NCBI GenBank assembly: GCA_963838495.1
Contig: CAWIRC010000004.1
Span: 496,001 to 560,000, forward strand
Origin: JBEKIK01 sp963838495
GTDB taxonomy: Bacteria; Planctomycetota; Planctomycetia; Pirellulales; Thermoguttaceae
Direction: 5' to 3'
DNA: 64,000 nt
The translations under genes and the position numbers were made by a program. Positions 52,202 to 61,188 of this stretch are shown piece after piece. The notes under the pieces were generated by a model, which saw nothing but the letters and a program-made list of their open reading frames with translations, was not told the DNA's origin and did not search any database. Each line of letters starts with the position of its first letter. The first letter of the stretch is position 1.

Positions 52202-52547
52202 TTCATTCTCCCTGCCAAATGAAAGCATGTGTGTCCAGTTTTTCGCACTTAAAAAAGTAACATGTCGATGAGCCCGTAAATATAACAATTGAACTAACAT
52301 TAATCAACCATTCTCCCCCCTAAAATCCGGAGGGCAATAAATATTACTAAACTGATGATCTATTTCTCCCGCCTCCTTGACGACCCATCGGGGCACTGAT
52401 AGATTTAGCAGTTTCCTTCCCCAATAAACATTGCGGGCTGAATATCTCACTCCATTTTGTCTCGCCTGCCAACGCGGGACTTTATCACTAGCCTCTTACA
52501 AGAATCAATGAAGAATTAGATCCATCACTTTTGGAGGAAAGCCGGTT
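52202..52547. other. Divergent intergenic region
   Basis: There are 346 bp between the PEP-CTERM gene (leftward) and ppdK (rightward), presumably with a promoter on each side. GGAGGAAAG precedes the ppdK ATG. No hairpin or gene is evident. Confidence 0.4.
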
Positions 52548-55264
52548 ATGGCTACAAAATATGTTTACTATTTCGGCCCGGACGGGACCGAGGGCGACGC
52601 GAGCATGAAAAACACCCTGGGCGGCAAGGGCGCGAATCTGGCCGAAATGGCCAAGCTTGGCCTGCCCGTGCCCGCCGGCTTCACCATCGCCTGCGAGTTC
52701 TGCTCGGTCTATATCGCCCAGGGACGCCAGTTCCCGGAATCGCTTCGCGAGGAAATCGCCCAGGCCCTGCAAAGGACCGAGGCGGCCATGGGCATGAAAT
52801 ACGGCGATCCGGAAAACCCCCTTCTCCTAAGCTGCCGCAGCGGGGCACGCCAATCCATGCCCGGCATGATGGAAACCGTCTTGAACGTCGGCCTGTGCTC
52901 AAAAACAATCCCCGGGCTGATCAAAAAAACCGGCAACGAACGATTCGTGTATGACGCCTATCGCCGCCTGATCATGATGTATTCCGACGTGGTCATGGAA
53001 AAGGCCGAGGACATCGAGCCTGCCGAAGGCAAAGGCATCCGCATGCAGCTCGAACACATCATGGCCAAGATGAAGAAATCGAAAAAATACGCCTCCGACA
53101 CCGACCTGACGGCCGGTGACCTCAAGAAACTCTGTAAAAAATTCAAGGAAAAGATAACCGAGGTCCTGGCCCGCGAATTCCCCGACGATCCCCAGGAGCA
53201 GCTTTGGGGCGCAATCGGCGCAGTATTCAAGAGCTGGGAAGGCAAACGCGCCGTCTCCTATCGCAAGATCGAAGGCATACCCGGTAATTGGGGCACCGCC
53301 TGCAACGTGCAAAGCATGGTCTTCGGCAACCTGGGCAACACCTCGGCCACCGGCGTGGCATTTTCCCGCAACCCCGCCACCGGCGAAAACAAATTCTACG
53401 GCGAATGGCTCATCAACGCCCAAGGCGAGGACGTGGTGGCCGGCATTCGCACGCCCAATCCCTTGAACGAAGAGACCAAGAATCCCCAAAACCAGCATCT
53501 GTCCTCGCTCCAAACCGAGTGGCCGGAACTGTACAAGCAGCTCGACGACATCCGCAGCAAGCTGGAAAAACACTACAAGGACATGCAGGACATCGAGTTT
53601 ACTATCCAGGAAGGCAAACTCTACATGCTCCAGTGCCGCAACGGCAAGCGGACCGGCACCGCCGCCTTGAACATGGCCATGGACATGCTCGAGGAGGGCC
53701 TGATCGACGAAAATACCGCCGTCATGCGCGTCCAGCCCGCGCAACTCGACGAACTCCTGCACCCGATCATCAATCCCGAGTCGGAGAAAAACGCCCAGGC
53801 CTTTCTCACTGGCCTGCCGGCCGGCCCGGGCGGGGCGTGCGGCAAGATCGTCTTCACATCGGTTGACGCGGTGGCCAAGAAACGGCCGGCGAAACGGTCA
53901 TCCTGGTCCGCGAAGAGACCAATCCAGAGGACGTCGAGGGCATGCGCGCAGCCGAAGGCATACTAACCGCCCGCGGCGGCATGACCAGCCACGCGGCCCT
54001 GGTCGCACGCGGCTGGGGCAAGTGCTGCATCGTCGGCGCAGGCGACATGAAAGTCGACATGGCCGGCCGGAAAATATCGGTCGGCGACGTGAAACTCGCG
54101 GAAGGCGACGTCATCACCCTAAACGGCACCAAGGGCCGCGTCTACCAGGGCGCTTTGGAAATGATGGACGCCACCGAAAATCCCCGCTTCCAAGGATTCA
54201 TGAAACTCGTCGACAAATACCGCACCCTGGGAGTGCGGACCAACGCCGATACGCCCCAGGACGCCAAGGTGGCCCGCGATTTCGGCGCCGAAGGCATCGG
54301 ACTTTTCCGCACCGAGCACATGTTTTACGGCGCGGGTTCCGACCAGCCGCTTTTTATACTCCGCAAGATGATCCTCAGCAAAACGGTTGACGAACGCAAA
54401 GCCGCCCTGGCCGAGCTGTTCCCATTCGTAAAACAAAGCGTAAAAGGCACGCTCGAAGCCATGGACGGCCTGCCCGTCACCATCCGCTTGCTCGATCCGC
54501 CCCTGCACGAATTCGTGCCCCAGGATCAGGCCAAGCAAAAGGAACTGGCCGCCTCGCTGGGCATCAAGCCCTCCGACATCAAAAAACGCGGCGAGGCCCT
54601 GCACGAAACCAATCCCATGATGGGCCACCGCGGCGTGCGCCTGGGCATCACCTATCCCGAGGTCACCGAGATGCAGGTCCGGGCGATCTTCGAGGCCGCC
54701 GCCGAACTGAAACAGGCCGGCCAGCTCGCCAAAGCCCGAGATCATGGTCCCGGTCACTTGCGACGCATCGGAATTGGATAACACCAAAGTCATCGTCGAT
54801 CGCGTGCACGAGGAGGTAAAGCAGCAGACCGGGCGTGGACGTGCAATATCTATACGGCACGATGATCGAGATTCCCGCGAGCCTGTCTCCTGGCCGACAA
54901 GATGGCCAAGACCGCCCAGTTCTTTTCGTTCGGCACGAACGACCTCACGCAGATGTGCTTCGGCTTCAGCCGCGACGACATCGGCGGGTTCCTGCACGAT
55001 TATCTGGAGAAGAACCTGCTCGAAGCCGATCCGTTCCAGACCATCGACCAGGCCGGCGTGGGCCAGTTGATCCAGATGGCCGTGATCAAGGGCCGCTCGA
55101 CGCGCGGCGACCTCAAGATCGGCATCTGCGGCGAGCAAGGCGGCGACCCGGCCAGCGTGCAGTTCTGCTACAAGTCCGGCCTGAACTACGTGAGTTGCAG
55201 CCCATACCGCGTGCCCATCGCCCGGCTGGCCGCCGCCCAGGCGGCGCTGAAGGCGGGGAAATAA
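52548..55264 (+). CDS. ppdK: Pyruvate, phosphate dikinase (four frameshifts)
   Basis: PPDK interconverts pyruvate, ATP and Pi with PEP, AMP and PPi. Expected landmarks are all present: YYFGPDGTEGDASMKNTLGG, the ATP-grasp domain (LLSCRSGARQSMPGMMETVL), the phosphohistidine loop RGGMTSHAALVARGWGK, and GLFRTEHMF, VQYLYGTMIEIP and SFGTNDLTQMCFGFSRDD, ending NYVSCSPYRVP with the catalytic cysteine. The frame shifts near 53878 (missing A), 54733, 54830 (extra G) and 54885 (extra C). Restored length is about 905 residues, normal for the family. The gene is preceded by a strong ribosome site and followed by a strong terminator. Four breaks in so conserved a gene point to sequence error rather than decay. 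Confidence 0.92.
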
Positions 55265-55297
55265 TTGCCCAGATTGATTAATAATCATTTTTTAATT

Positions 55298-55328
55298 GGG
55301 GCGGGAGTTGAACTCCCGCCCCTTTTTT
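55298..55328 (+). terminator. Intrinsic terminator after ppdK
   Basis: GGGGCGGGAGTT (55298-55309) pairs with AACTCCCGCCCC (55311-55322) around a single G, followed by TTTTTT, 33 bases after the ppdK stop. It is of the GTTGAAC-centred palindrome type. Confidence 0.88.
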
Positions 55329-55540
55329 CATGCGCCGATGCTTCGTTGACACATGCTAAAGATGGGGCTAGAATTGCTTAGATTCTATTGTGGATATTTC
55401 CGATACAATTGATCGTTGGCACACCAGCGGCAAAGCGAAATAGCGCAAATGCCTTACAAAGCAAAAGTTGATGTAAATAAGCAAGCCGCTGCCCACGGCG
55501 TGGTTGAAGGCGAGGATATCGCATTTTTGCGGCGCTCAGT

Positions 55541-55699
55541 ATGCAGGAAAGAGGCCGGCTGATCGAGGCGGCATGCGAGGCCGCGGCATCCATTTACCGC
55601 AGCCGTCTCGCTGCGGGCATGCCGGTCACCGAGCGCGATCCTTGGCCGGAATCGACTTTGGAATTTTTAAGAAAGCAAGCCGCAAGTGTCCGAAAATAA
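55541..55699 (+). CDS. Small helical protein paired with a nucleotidyltransferase
   Basis: The 52-residue frame (MQERGRLIEAACEAAASIYR, then PWPESTLEFLRKQA) overlaps the next gene by 14 bp. A second frame upstream, from an ATG at 55450 (MPYKAKVDVNKQ to EDIAFLR), could be joined by a one-base shift near 55530 to give a protein of about 82 residues. The sequence is helical and charged, with a conserved-looking PWPEST motif. Small genes overlapping nucleotidyltransferase-like genes are typical of toxin-antitoxin pairs, in which this one would be the antitoxin or accessory. That is inferred from the arrangement only. Confidence 0.5.
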   Translation: MQERGRLIEAACEAAASIYRSRLAAGMPVTERDPWPESTLEFLRKQAASVRK

Positions 55700-56263
55700 T
55701 TCGCCCCCCAACGCCGCGACAGTCGCCCGACAATTGGCCGAAAAACTCGATTCACAGGGGCAAGAATATGCGTTGGGAGGCGCCATCGCCCTGGGCTATT
55801 GGGGTTCGCCCCGCGGCACGGTAGATGTTGACGTGACGATCTATTTGCCGCCGGACGGCATGGACGAATGCATTTGGCTGCTGCAGGAAATCGGCTGCGA
55901 ATTTTCCCAAACCGAAGCGATGGACTCACTTGCCAAGAATGGCTTTTGCCGAGTTGCTTTTGCCGGATTGAACGTGGATGTTTTTCTGCCAATTGTGCCC
56001 TTCTACGAAACCGCGGCAAACGACGCAAACGCGTTGATCTCGGCGACCAGATGGTTATGATCTGGGACGCCGAATCCCTGGCCGTATTCAAGATGATGTT
56101 CTTCCGCCGCAAGGACCTTGCCGACGTCGAACAAATCCTCAGAACGCAAGGTGAACATTTCGACCGCCCCTGGGTGCGGGAACAACTTGTCGGAATATAT
56201 GGCGCCCGCGATCCCCGGATTTCGGCGTGGGATGACCTTGTACGAGAAACGCCTGTCGATTGA
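55686..56263 (+). CDS. Nucleotidyltransferase-like protein, AbiEii-related (one frameshift)
   Basis: The GTG at 55686 starts VSENNSPPNAATVARQLAEK. EYALGGAIALGYWGSPRGTV and VDVDVTIYLPPDGMDECIWL give the nucleotidyltransferase-fold pattern G-G, then D-x-D. The frame shifts between about 55995 and 56040. The tail (RVDLGDQMVMIWDAESLAVF, KMMFFRRKDLADVEQIL) matches the C-terminal part of AbiEii/DUF1814-like proteins, ending TPVD at 56263. The total is about 192 residues. The fold family transfers nucleotides to tRNA or protein in toxin-antitoxin or abortive-infection systems. Activity here is untested and depends on the frameshift being artefactual. Confidence 0.7.
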
Positions 56264-56434
56264 CGCCCGTTGATGCGCGAATTGACAGAAAACCGGCTTC
56301 TTCTACTGAAAATGGGCTCTTTTTCGTGTAAAATGTCCGCATTGCCTGTTTTCCGCGCTCATTTTCCCTGCCTGAAAGCACTCTATTATGGGCGCTGATC
56401 TGCAACCGGCAATGACACGTACGTGGTGTAAAGA

Positions 56435-56968
56435 ATGTCAGAACGCACCGATACCGAATTGGTCGAGGCGGCCCGCAACGGCGACGTCAGCAGTTTTGGC
56501 GAGTTGTACCGTCGTCACTATGCGAAAGCCGTCGGAATCGCATACTGCACATTGTCCGACCGGCATTTAGCCGAAGATGCGGCCCAGGAGGCCTTTGCCA
56601 TCGCCTGCCGCGATTTGGGGCGTTTGCGGCAAGCGGACAAATTCGCCCCTTGGTTGATTGCGATCTGCAGAAAGACAGCCCGGCGCGTGGCAAGATCGAA
56701 ATTCCGGCGCCCTTTGTCCGAAGAAATACCAAGCACGGCGGATCCGAACCCCGACGACAGGGGAAAAGCGGTGCGGCAATCGGTGCGGCGGTTGCCCGGG
56801 TCGGCTAGGGAAGTAATAGTACTGCACTATTTTAGCGGCCTGTCGCACGAGCAGATTTCCGCCACCTTGGGCATTTCCCCGCAGGCGGTTCACGGACGGC
56901 TCATTCGAGCCAGACGTAAGATCGCCGAAGATCTCAGGCGGAATGGCCTGATAAGGAGAAAAATATGA
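56435..56968 (+). CDS. ECF-type RNA polymerase sigma factor
   Basis: This 177-residue sigma factor has region 2 at about 10-90 (LVEAARNGDVSSFGELYRRH, HLAEDAAQEAFAIACRDLGR, KFAPWLIAICRKTARRVARS) and region 4 at about 115-170 (LPGSAREVIVLHYFSGLSHE, ISATLGISPQAVHGRLIRAR). Its stop overlaps the start of the next gene as ATGA, so the two are translationally coupled, and the partner is probably its regulator. ECF factors of this size in planctomycetes often come with membrane-bound regulators. Target promoters are unknown. Confidence 0.9.
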   Translation: MSERTDTELVEAARNGDVSSFGELYRRHYAKAVGIAYCTLSDRHLAEDAAQEAFAIACRDLGRLRQADKFAPWLIAICRKTARRVARSKFRRPLSEEIPSTADPNPDDRGKAVRQSVRRLPGSAREVIVLHYFSGLSHEQISATLGISPQAVHGRLIRARRKIAEDLRRNGLIRRKI

Positions 56969-58302
56969 GTTACTCAATAAACGACAACGAACTGGAACAG
57001 GCGCTGGCCGAGGCGTTTACCCCGCCGCCGGTAGCCGATTTCGACGCCTGGCAAAAACAACACACCGATGCGTTGGCATATCTCAATCCGCAACAAAACA
57101 AAACTATATTTAAAAACAGGAGACTTATGAGTCGAACCATCATATTCGCCGCAGCCACCATAGTTCTGCTCTGTGTTTGGCTTGGTTTATCGGAGTTTGG
57201 CACTCGCGGCCCCGGAACCGGAGCCTTCGCACAAGTTTTAGAGCAGATTGAAAAGGCGAAAACCATAACGTGGAAATGTACCCAATACTGGTACAAACCT
57301 AAAGGGAATGGAACAGGAGCGTGGGAAAAGCGCGAAAGACTAGATGCATACAAAGCACCCGGCGTGTATCGGGAGGTACGACTAGATGAAAAAGGACAGA
57401 TCGATTATGTGAGAATCACGGATGAGATCAATAAGAAGGAATTGCGACTGTATCCTAAGAGCAAAAAGGCTGAGCTAGAGGAAATCGCAATTCAAACTCA
57501 CGACCCACATGGGCCGTTCAGTAATGCTGAAGAAGAACTCAGGAAGGGCAAATTGCAGTGGGTCGAAAAACGGAAGACGTCAACCGGAGAGGTCAACATT
57601 TTCCGCAATTCGGAAAAATGGGATGGCTGGGCATGGGATCGCCGTTTCAGTCACGACCTTTGGATCGATCCGGCAACCAAGCAACTGATTCGACATCAAG
57701 TGCCCGGCGCCGACATCTACGATCCCGAGAACGACCCGAATCACAACAATCCCATTGGCGAAAAATGGCCCAATGGATCGCCGATTTGTTCCATCGATCA
57801 TGATATTGTTTTCGATGCTAAATTGGACGACTCGCTGTTTAGTTTTACACCGCCCGAAGGTTATACCTTGGATGTCAAACATCGTAACTATGTGACGGAA
57901 CAAGAAATGATCGAATACCTCGGCATTATGGCCGGCGTCAACGACGGGACGTTTCCCGACGATGCGTGGAATGGCGGCGTTGGTCAAGATCGCTTGAGAG
58001 AAATGAGTAGAAAGCCCCAGGCAGATAGAACCTCAGCCGAACAGAAATATATGGAGTCGTTTGAGCGCTCCATAAAGAGCAATCTGAACCATGGCCCCCT
58101 CATCCACTTCATCAAGGACAAAGCGATAGACCAGAGCTTCCGCTACCTGGGCAAAGGCGTCAGGCTTGGCGACAAGGATGCCGTCATTTGCTGGTACAAG
58201 CTGAAGGATGCCAAGGATCAAAAAACCTACCGAGTGGTTTACGGCGACCTGAGCGTGAAGGACGTTGCCCCGGAAGATTTGCCGCTGCCGGTCGAGCCGT
58301 AA
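56965..58302 (+). CDS. Membrane protein coupled to the ECF sigma factor, likely anti-sigma
   Basis: The protein has 445 residues. A short N-terminal cytoplasmic part (about 1-54, LEQALAEAFTPPPVADFDAW) precedes one membrane helix (TIIFAAATIVLLCVWLGLSE, 57-76). A large outer domain follows, with the LolA/outer-membrane lipoprotein-sorting-like pattern AFAQVLEQIEKAKTITWKCT, the YREVRLDEKGQIDYVRITDE strand region, and FSFTPPEGY, and ends near 350. The remaining ~95 residues (INHFIKDKA-like) are unassigned. Coupling with the ECF gene and the topology suggest an anti-sigma factor. The N-terminal part has no zinc-binding HxxxCxxC motif, so it would be a non-canonical one. Confidence 0.75.
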   Translation: MSYSINDNELEQALAEAFTPPPVADFDAWQKQHTDALAYLNPQQNKTIFKNRRLMSRTIIFAAATIVLLCVWLGLSEFGTRGPGTGAFAQVLEQIEKAKTITWKCTQYWYKPKGNGTGAWEKRERLDAYKAPGVYREVRLDEKGQIDYVRITDEINKKELRLYPKSKKAELEEIAIQTHDPHGPFSNAEEELRKGKLQWVEKRKTSTGEVNIFRNSEKWDGWAWDRRFSHDLWIDPATKQLIRHQVPGADIYDPENDPNHNNPIGEKWPNGSPICSIDHDIVFDAKLDDSLFSFTPPEGYTLDVKHRNYVTEQEMIEYLGIMAGVNDGTFPDDAWNGGVGQDRLREMSRKPQADRTSAEQKYMESFERSIKSNLNHGPLIHFIKDKAIDQSFRYLGKGVRLGDKDAVICWYKLKDAKDQKTYRVVYGDLSVKDVAPEDLPLPVEP

Positions 58303-58352
58303 TGCAAACACCGAGGATCAATATTCAAGTCAAACTAAATGATATTGTCCAT

Positions 58353-60173
58353 TCATTCCCCCGTCGGCAACACATATTTCAGCGACGTCGAAAACAGGGT
58401 GTAAAGAAATCCCTCGTCAACCTTGCGACTGGGTAGATCGGCGGGCGGTTGAAAGAGCGAGTCTTGGGCAGGGGCATTTAGTTTCCATTCCACGAATTTC
58501 ACGCTGCCTTTTATCCCCGGAAACTCGAATGTCGCGATTTGCGGCGCGTAAGCAATGGTTTGTGTAATGCTATCCGCCTTGACTTCCGGCTTTAGTTCCA
58601 ACCGCACGTCGCCGGGATATTTTTCGTTCTCCCGGGCCGATATCTTAATCACCCGCACGCTGCCGGCAAAGCCCACGTCGCCGTCGTCTTTGGCGATTAT
58701 CAGCCGGTCCAGCACGTCCGGCGCAAGCGATACGCTATCGAGCATGCCGCAGAGCATCCTGAGCAGGGACGTTTGCTTGTGATCAATAATCTCCGTCAGA
58801 TCCTTAAGCGCCGGCCCGGGATTCTCCGTCCCTTCATAAACCTCTTTCCCGCCGGTCGCCATCCAGGGATGATCGTTCTGACCGATGGATATTTCGATTC
58901 CAGGCGGAACTTTACATGAAAACGCAAACTTACCCTGCCCGCCGCGGACAAGGCGGAAATGTCCCTCCTGTCGCGTTTGATCCATCCTCAGAATCGTTAC
59001 ATCCAAATCCACTATGTGGCATCGTCCCGCCTCCGGCTTCACATACAAGATCGCAGCGATTTGAGTACATAAACCGGCAATTGCCTGAAACGGCGAGTCC
59101 TTTTTTTCCACAACCGGCGGCTTCACGCCCGGCGGAAGGTCCTGGGCAAAAAAATCGGCCGTGGTTTTTAGCACCTTGGGCAATTCGGCCATCGACGTGT
59201 AATGTCCCAGGCCGTCAATCCACACGACCCGGTCGCTCATCTCTATGGCGGCGGCGAGTTTTTCGGTGCACGCGCGTGGTATCACTTCATCCTCGGCCGC
59301 ATTGACCATCATCACCTTGCCCTGCCGCGCCTTTTCCTTCAGTCCCGCGGCGAATCGCAGCGGATCGACCTGGGCGATCTTGTCCTCGATCAGCTCCCGC
59401 TCGGCAGGCGGAAGGGCCAGGATCATTTTGCTCAAGGGCTTCGTCTCCCGGGCATGATGGATGATATTCATCAGGTCGCCGCCGGCCAGCAGGAGCGCGG
59501 CCCGATTGATCCGCGGCTCGCCGCCCGCCGCCGTGGACGCGATTATCCCGCCCAGGCTGATGCCGGTCACTCCGATCCGTCCCGCATCCACTTCCGGCCT
59601 GGATGCCAGAACGTCGATGGTCCGCCGCAAGTCCGCCCCGGCCTGGGCAATCGCCCCGGCGAACATTTTCGGATCCCTTGCCAAAACTTCCGGCCCACCC
59701 GGCAGGCCGCGCTCACCGTAATACGGCAGGCGGAACATTATCGACGGAACGCCGCGCAAGGCCAGAACCGAGCAAACAAGATCGGTCAAGGCGTCGTTGC
59801 CGTCGAGGATGGGCAGGCAGATAACGGCCGGGCGGCGCGGCGTCGGCGACTTTGCATCGCCGGGCATAAATCCATCCGGAAGATAATAATCGGCCGTCAC
59901 GGTGTTGTTCCGATCCAACTTGGACTTTACAGGCGAGAGATACTTTATCTCGAACACCCGATAACCGTTGCGCTGCGATAAAAACCTGATCCGGTAATTG
60001 AACGGGGCATTGTCAAAACCTTTTTCCACGGCGACTTTTTGCCACACGCCAACAGAGCCGGCATCCGGCAATTCATCGCCCAGTGCCGGCTTCGCATCGT
60101 GCCGGGACAACACCCAAAAGCATCCGATAAGCATTATCACAATTGCCGGCTTTTGAAAAATCCCTTGCGGCAT
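58353..60173 (-). CDS. Exported alpha/beta hydrolase with extra C-terminal domain
   Basis: The protein has 606 residues. The signal peptide is AIVIMLIGCFWVLS after MPQGIFQKP. The hydrolase domain (about 40-350) has the nucleophile elbow GVTGISLGGI, the acid in NAAEDEVIP and the histidine in DGLGHYTSMAEL, in the Acyl-esterase / dienelactone-hydrolase-like clan. FMPGDAKSPTPRRPAVICLP and MFRLPYYGERG shape the oxyanion side. A further ~230 residues (TQIAAILYVKPEAGRCHIVD to FEFPGIKGSVKFVEWKLNAP) form an unassigned beta-rich domain, absent from simple esterases, that resembles LolA-like lipoprotein-carrier strands. The substrate is perhaps an acetylated polysaccharide, but this is inference. Confidence 0.75.
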   Translation of the reverse strand: MPQGIFQKPAIVIMLIGCFWVLSRHDAKPALGDELPDAGSVGVWQKVAVEKGFDNAPFNYRIRFLSQRNGYRVFEIKYLSPVKSKLDRNNTVTADYYLPDGFMPGDAKSPTPRRPAVICLPILDGNDALTDLVCSVLALRGVPSIMFRLPYYGERGLPGGPEVLARDPKMFAGAIAQAGADLRRTIDVLASRPEVDAGRIGVTGISLGGIIASTAAGGEPRINRAALLLAGGDLMNIIHHARETKPLSKMILALPPAERELIEDKIAQVDPLRFAAGLKEKARQGKVMMVNAAEDEVIPRACTEKLAAAIEMSDRVVWIDGLGHYTSMAELPKVLKTTADFFAQDLPPGVKPPVVEKKDSPFQAIAGLCTQIAAILYVKPEAGRCHIVDLDVTILRMDQTRQEGHFRLVRGGQGKFAFSCKVPPGIEISIGQNDHPWMATGGKEVYEGTENPGPALKDLTEIIDHKQTSLLRMLCGMLDSVSLAPDVLDRLIIAKDDGDVGFAGSVRVIKISARENEKYPGDVRLELKPEVKADSITQTIAYAPQIATFEFPGIKGSVKFVEWKLNAPAQDSLFQPPADLPSRKVDEGFLYTLFSTSLKYVLPTGE

Positions 60174-60320
60174 AAAATCCCTTCTCCTTGATATCTGGCG
60201 GCAAATCATGTATTGTTATCCATATAATAGCGTGCCAGATTTCAAATTATAATGCAATTGCAATAAGGCAATTTGCCCAGTTTGAATTGATTGTCAGTGA
60301 AATAATATCGCATTTTTCAT

Positions 60321-60373
60321 CAGAGTCGGGCCGCGTCGGTCCGGAAATGCCGGGGTGACGCACCCCGGCTCTG
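60321..60373. repeat. GC-rich palindrome upstream of the CPBP gene
   Basis: GCCGGGGTG (60349-60357) pairs with CACCCCGGC (60361-60369) around ACG, with an outer CAGAG/CTCTG pair. It is a REP-like hairpin between divergent genes. Confidence 0.65.
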
Positions 60374-60414
60374 ACATACTAAAAACTGTCCCATAACTAT
60401 CGGTATTCAATCAC

Positions 60415-61155
60415 ATGCCGCGAAAAAATCCCTGGCTCGTTTTTCTTCTGCCCTTTGTGGTGTTTATGCTGGTCGGATCATTGGAGCCCACGCCCGATGT
60501 ATCTGGCGGCAAATCCATCGGCCTGGCTATCCCTTACAATTGGTACCCGCTGATTTACACAGTCAAAATCGCCCTCACGTTGGCCGCCATAGCTTTCGTC
60601 TTGCCCGGTTACAGGCAATTTCCGTTTGGAATAACCTGGCTGGCAATCATGGTTGGTATGATAGGCATTTTCATTTGGGTCGGGCTGTGTCGCTTGGACC
60701 TGGAACATACCTACATGCAACCGGCGCTGGAACGCCTGGGCCTGGGCTGGATAATAGGCTCGGGCGAGCGGGCGGCTTTCAATCCCTTTGCACAATTTGC
60801 CGACCGGCCGGTTTTAGCCTGGATTTTTTTAGCGATTCGCTTTTTCGGCCTGGTCCTAGTGGTGCCGGTAATCGAGGAGTTTTTCATCCGTGGTTTTGTA
60901 ATGCGATTCGTTGTCGAGCGAGACTGGTGGAAAGTGCCTTTCGGCAAGGTGAATCGCCTGGCCGTGGTCCTGGGCACGCTTTTACCGATGCTCATGCACC
61001 CCGCCGAACTACTGGCCGCCGCGGCGTGGTTTTCGCTTATTACCTGGCTCATGCTCCGCACGCGCAACATCTGGGACTGCGTGGCGGCCCATGCCGTTAC
61101 CAACTTATTGCTTGGCATTTATGTCTTGGCCTCTGGGAACTGGAGATTGATTTAG
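60415..61155 (+). CDS. CPBP-family intramembrane protease, PEP-CTERM-associated type
   Basis: This 246-residue protein has about seven membrane helices. The CPBP/CAAX-protease motifs are visible: EEFFIR (VVPVIEEFFIRGFVMRFV, EExxxR) and two downstream histidines (LMHPAELLAAAAWF, AAHAVTNLLLGIYVL). The N-terminus (PRKNPWLVFLLPFVVFMLVG) matches the CAAX-protease-related family often found in genomes with exosortase/PEP-CTERM systems. The family presumably processes membrane-embedded peptides. No exosortase is adjacent, but two PEP-CTERM proteins are in the window. The gene is separate from the following membrane protein by 33 bp, so both may be co-transcribed. Confidence 0.82.
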   Translation: MPRKNPWLVFLLPFVVFMLVGSLEPTPDVSGGKSIGLAIPYNWYPLIYTVKIALTLAAIAFVLPGYRQFPFGITWLAIMVGMIGIFIWVGLCRLDLEHTYMQPALERLGLGWIIGSGERAAFNPFAQFADRPVLAWIFLAIRFFGLVLVVPVIEEFFIRGFVMRFVVERDWWKVPFGKVNRLAVVLGTLLPMLMHPAELLAAAAWFSLITWLMLRTRNIWDCVAAHAVTNLLLGIYVLASGNWRLI

Positions 61156-61188
61156 ATACCCAAAACTGACAATCAAGGAGAACATGTC

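Noticed and set aside
54119..55288. 389-codon minus-strand frame opposite ppdK
   Set aside because: It covers the antisense of catalytic PPDK motifs and spans the sites where ppdK itself is frameshifted, so it is a shadow.
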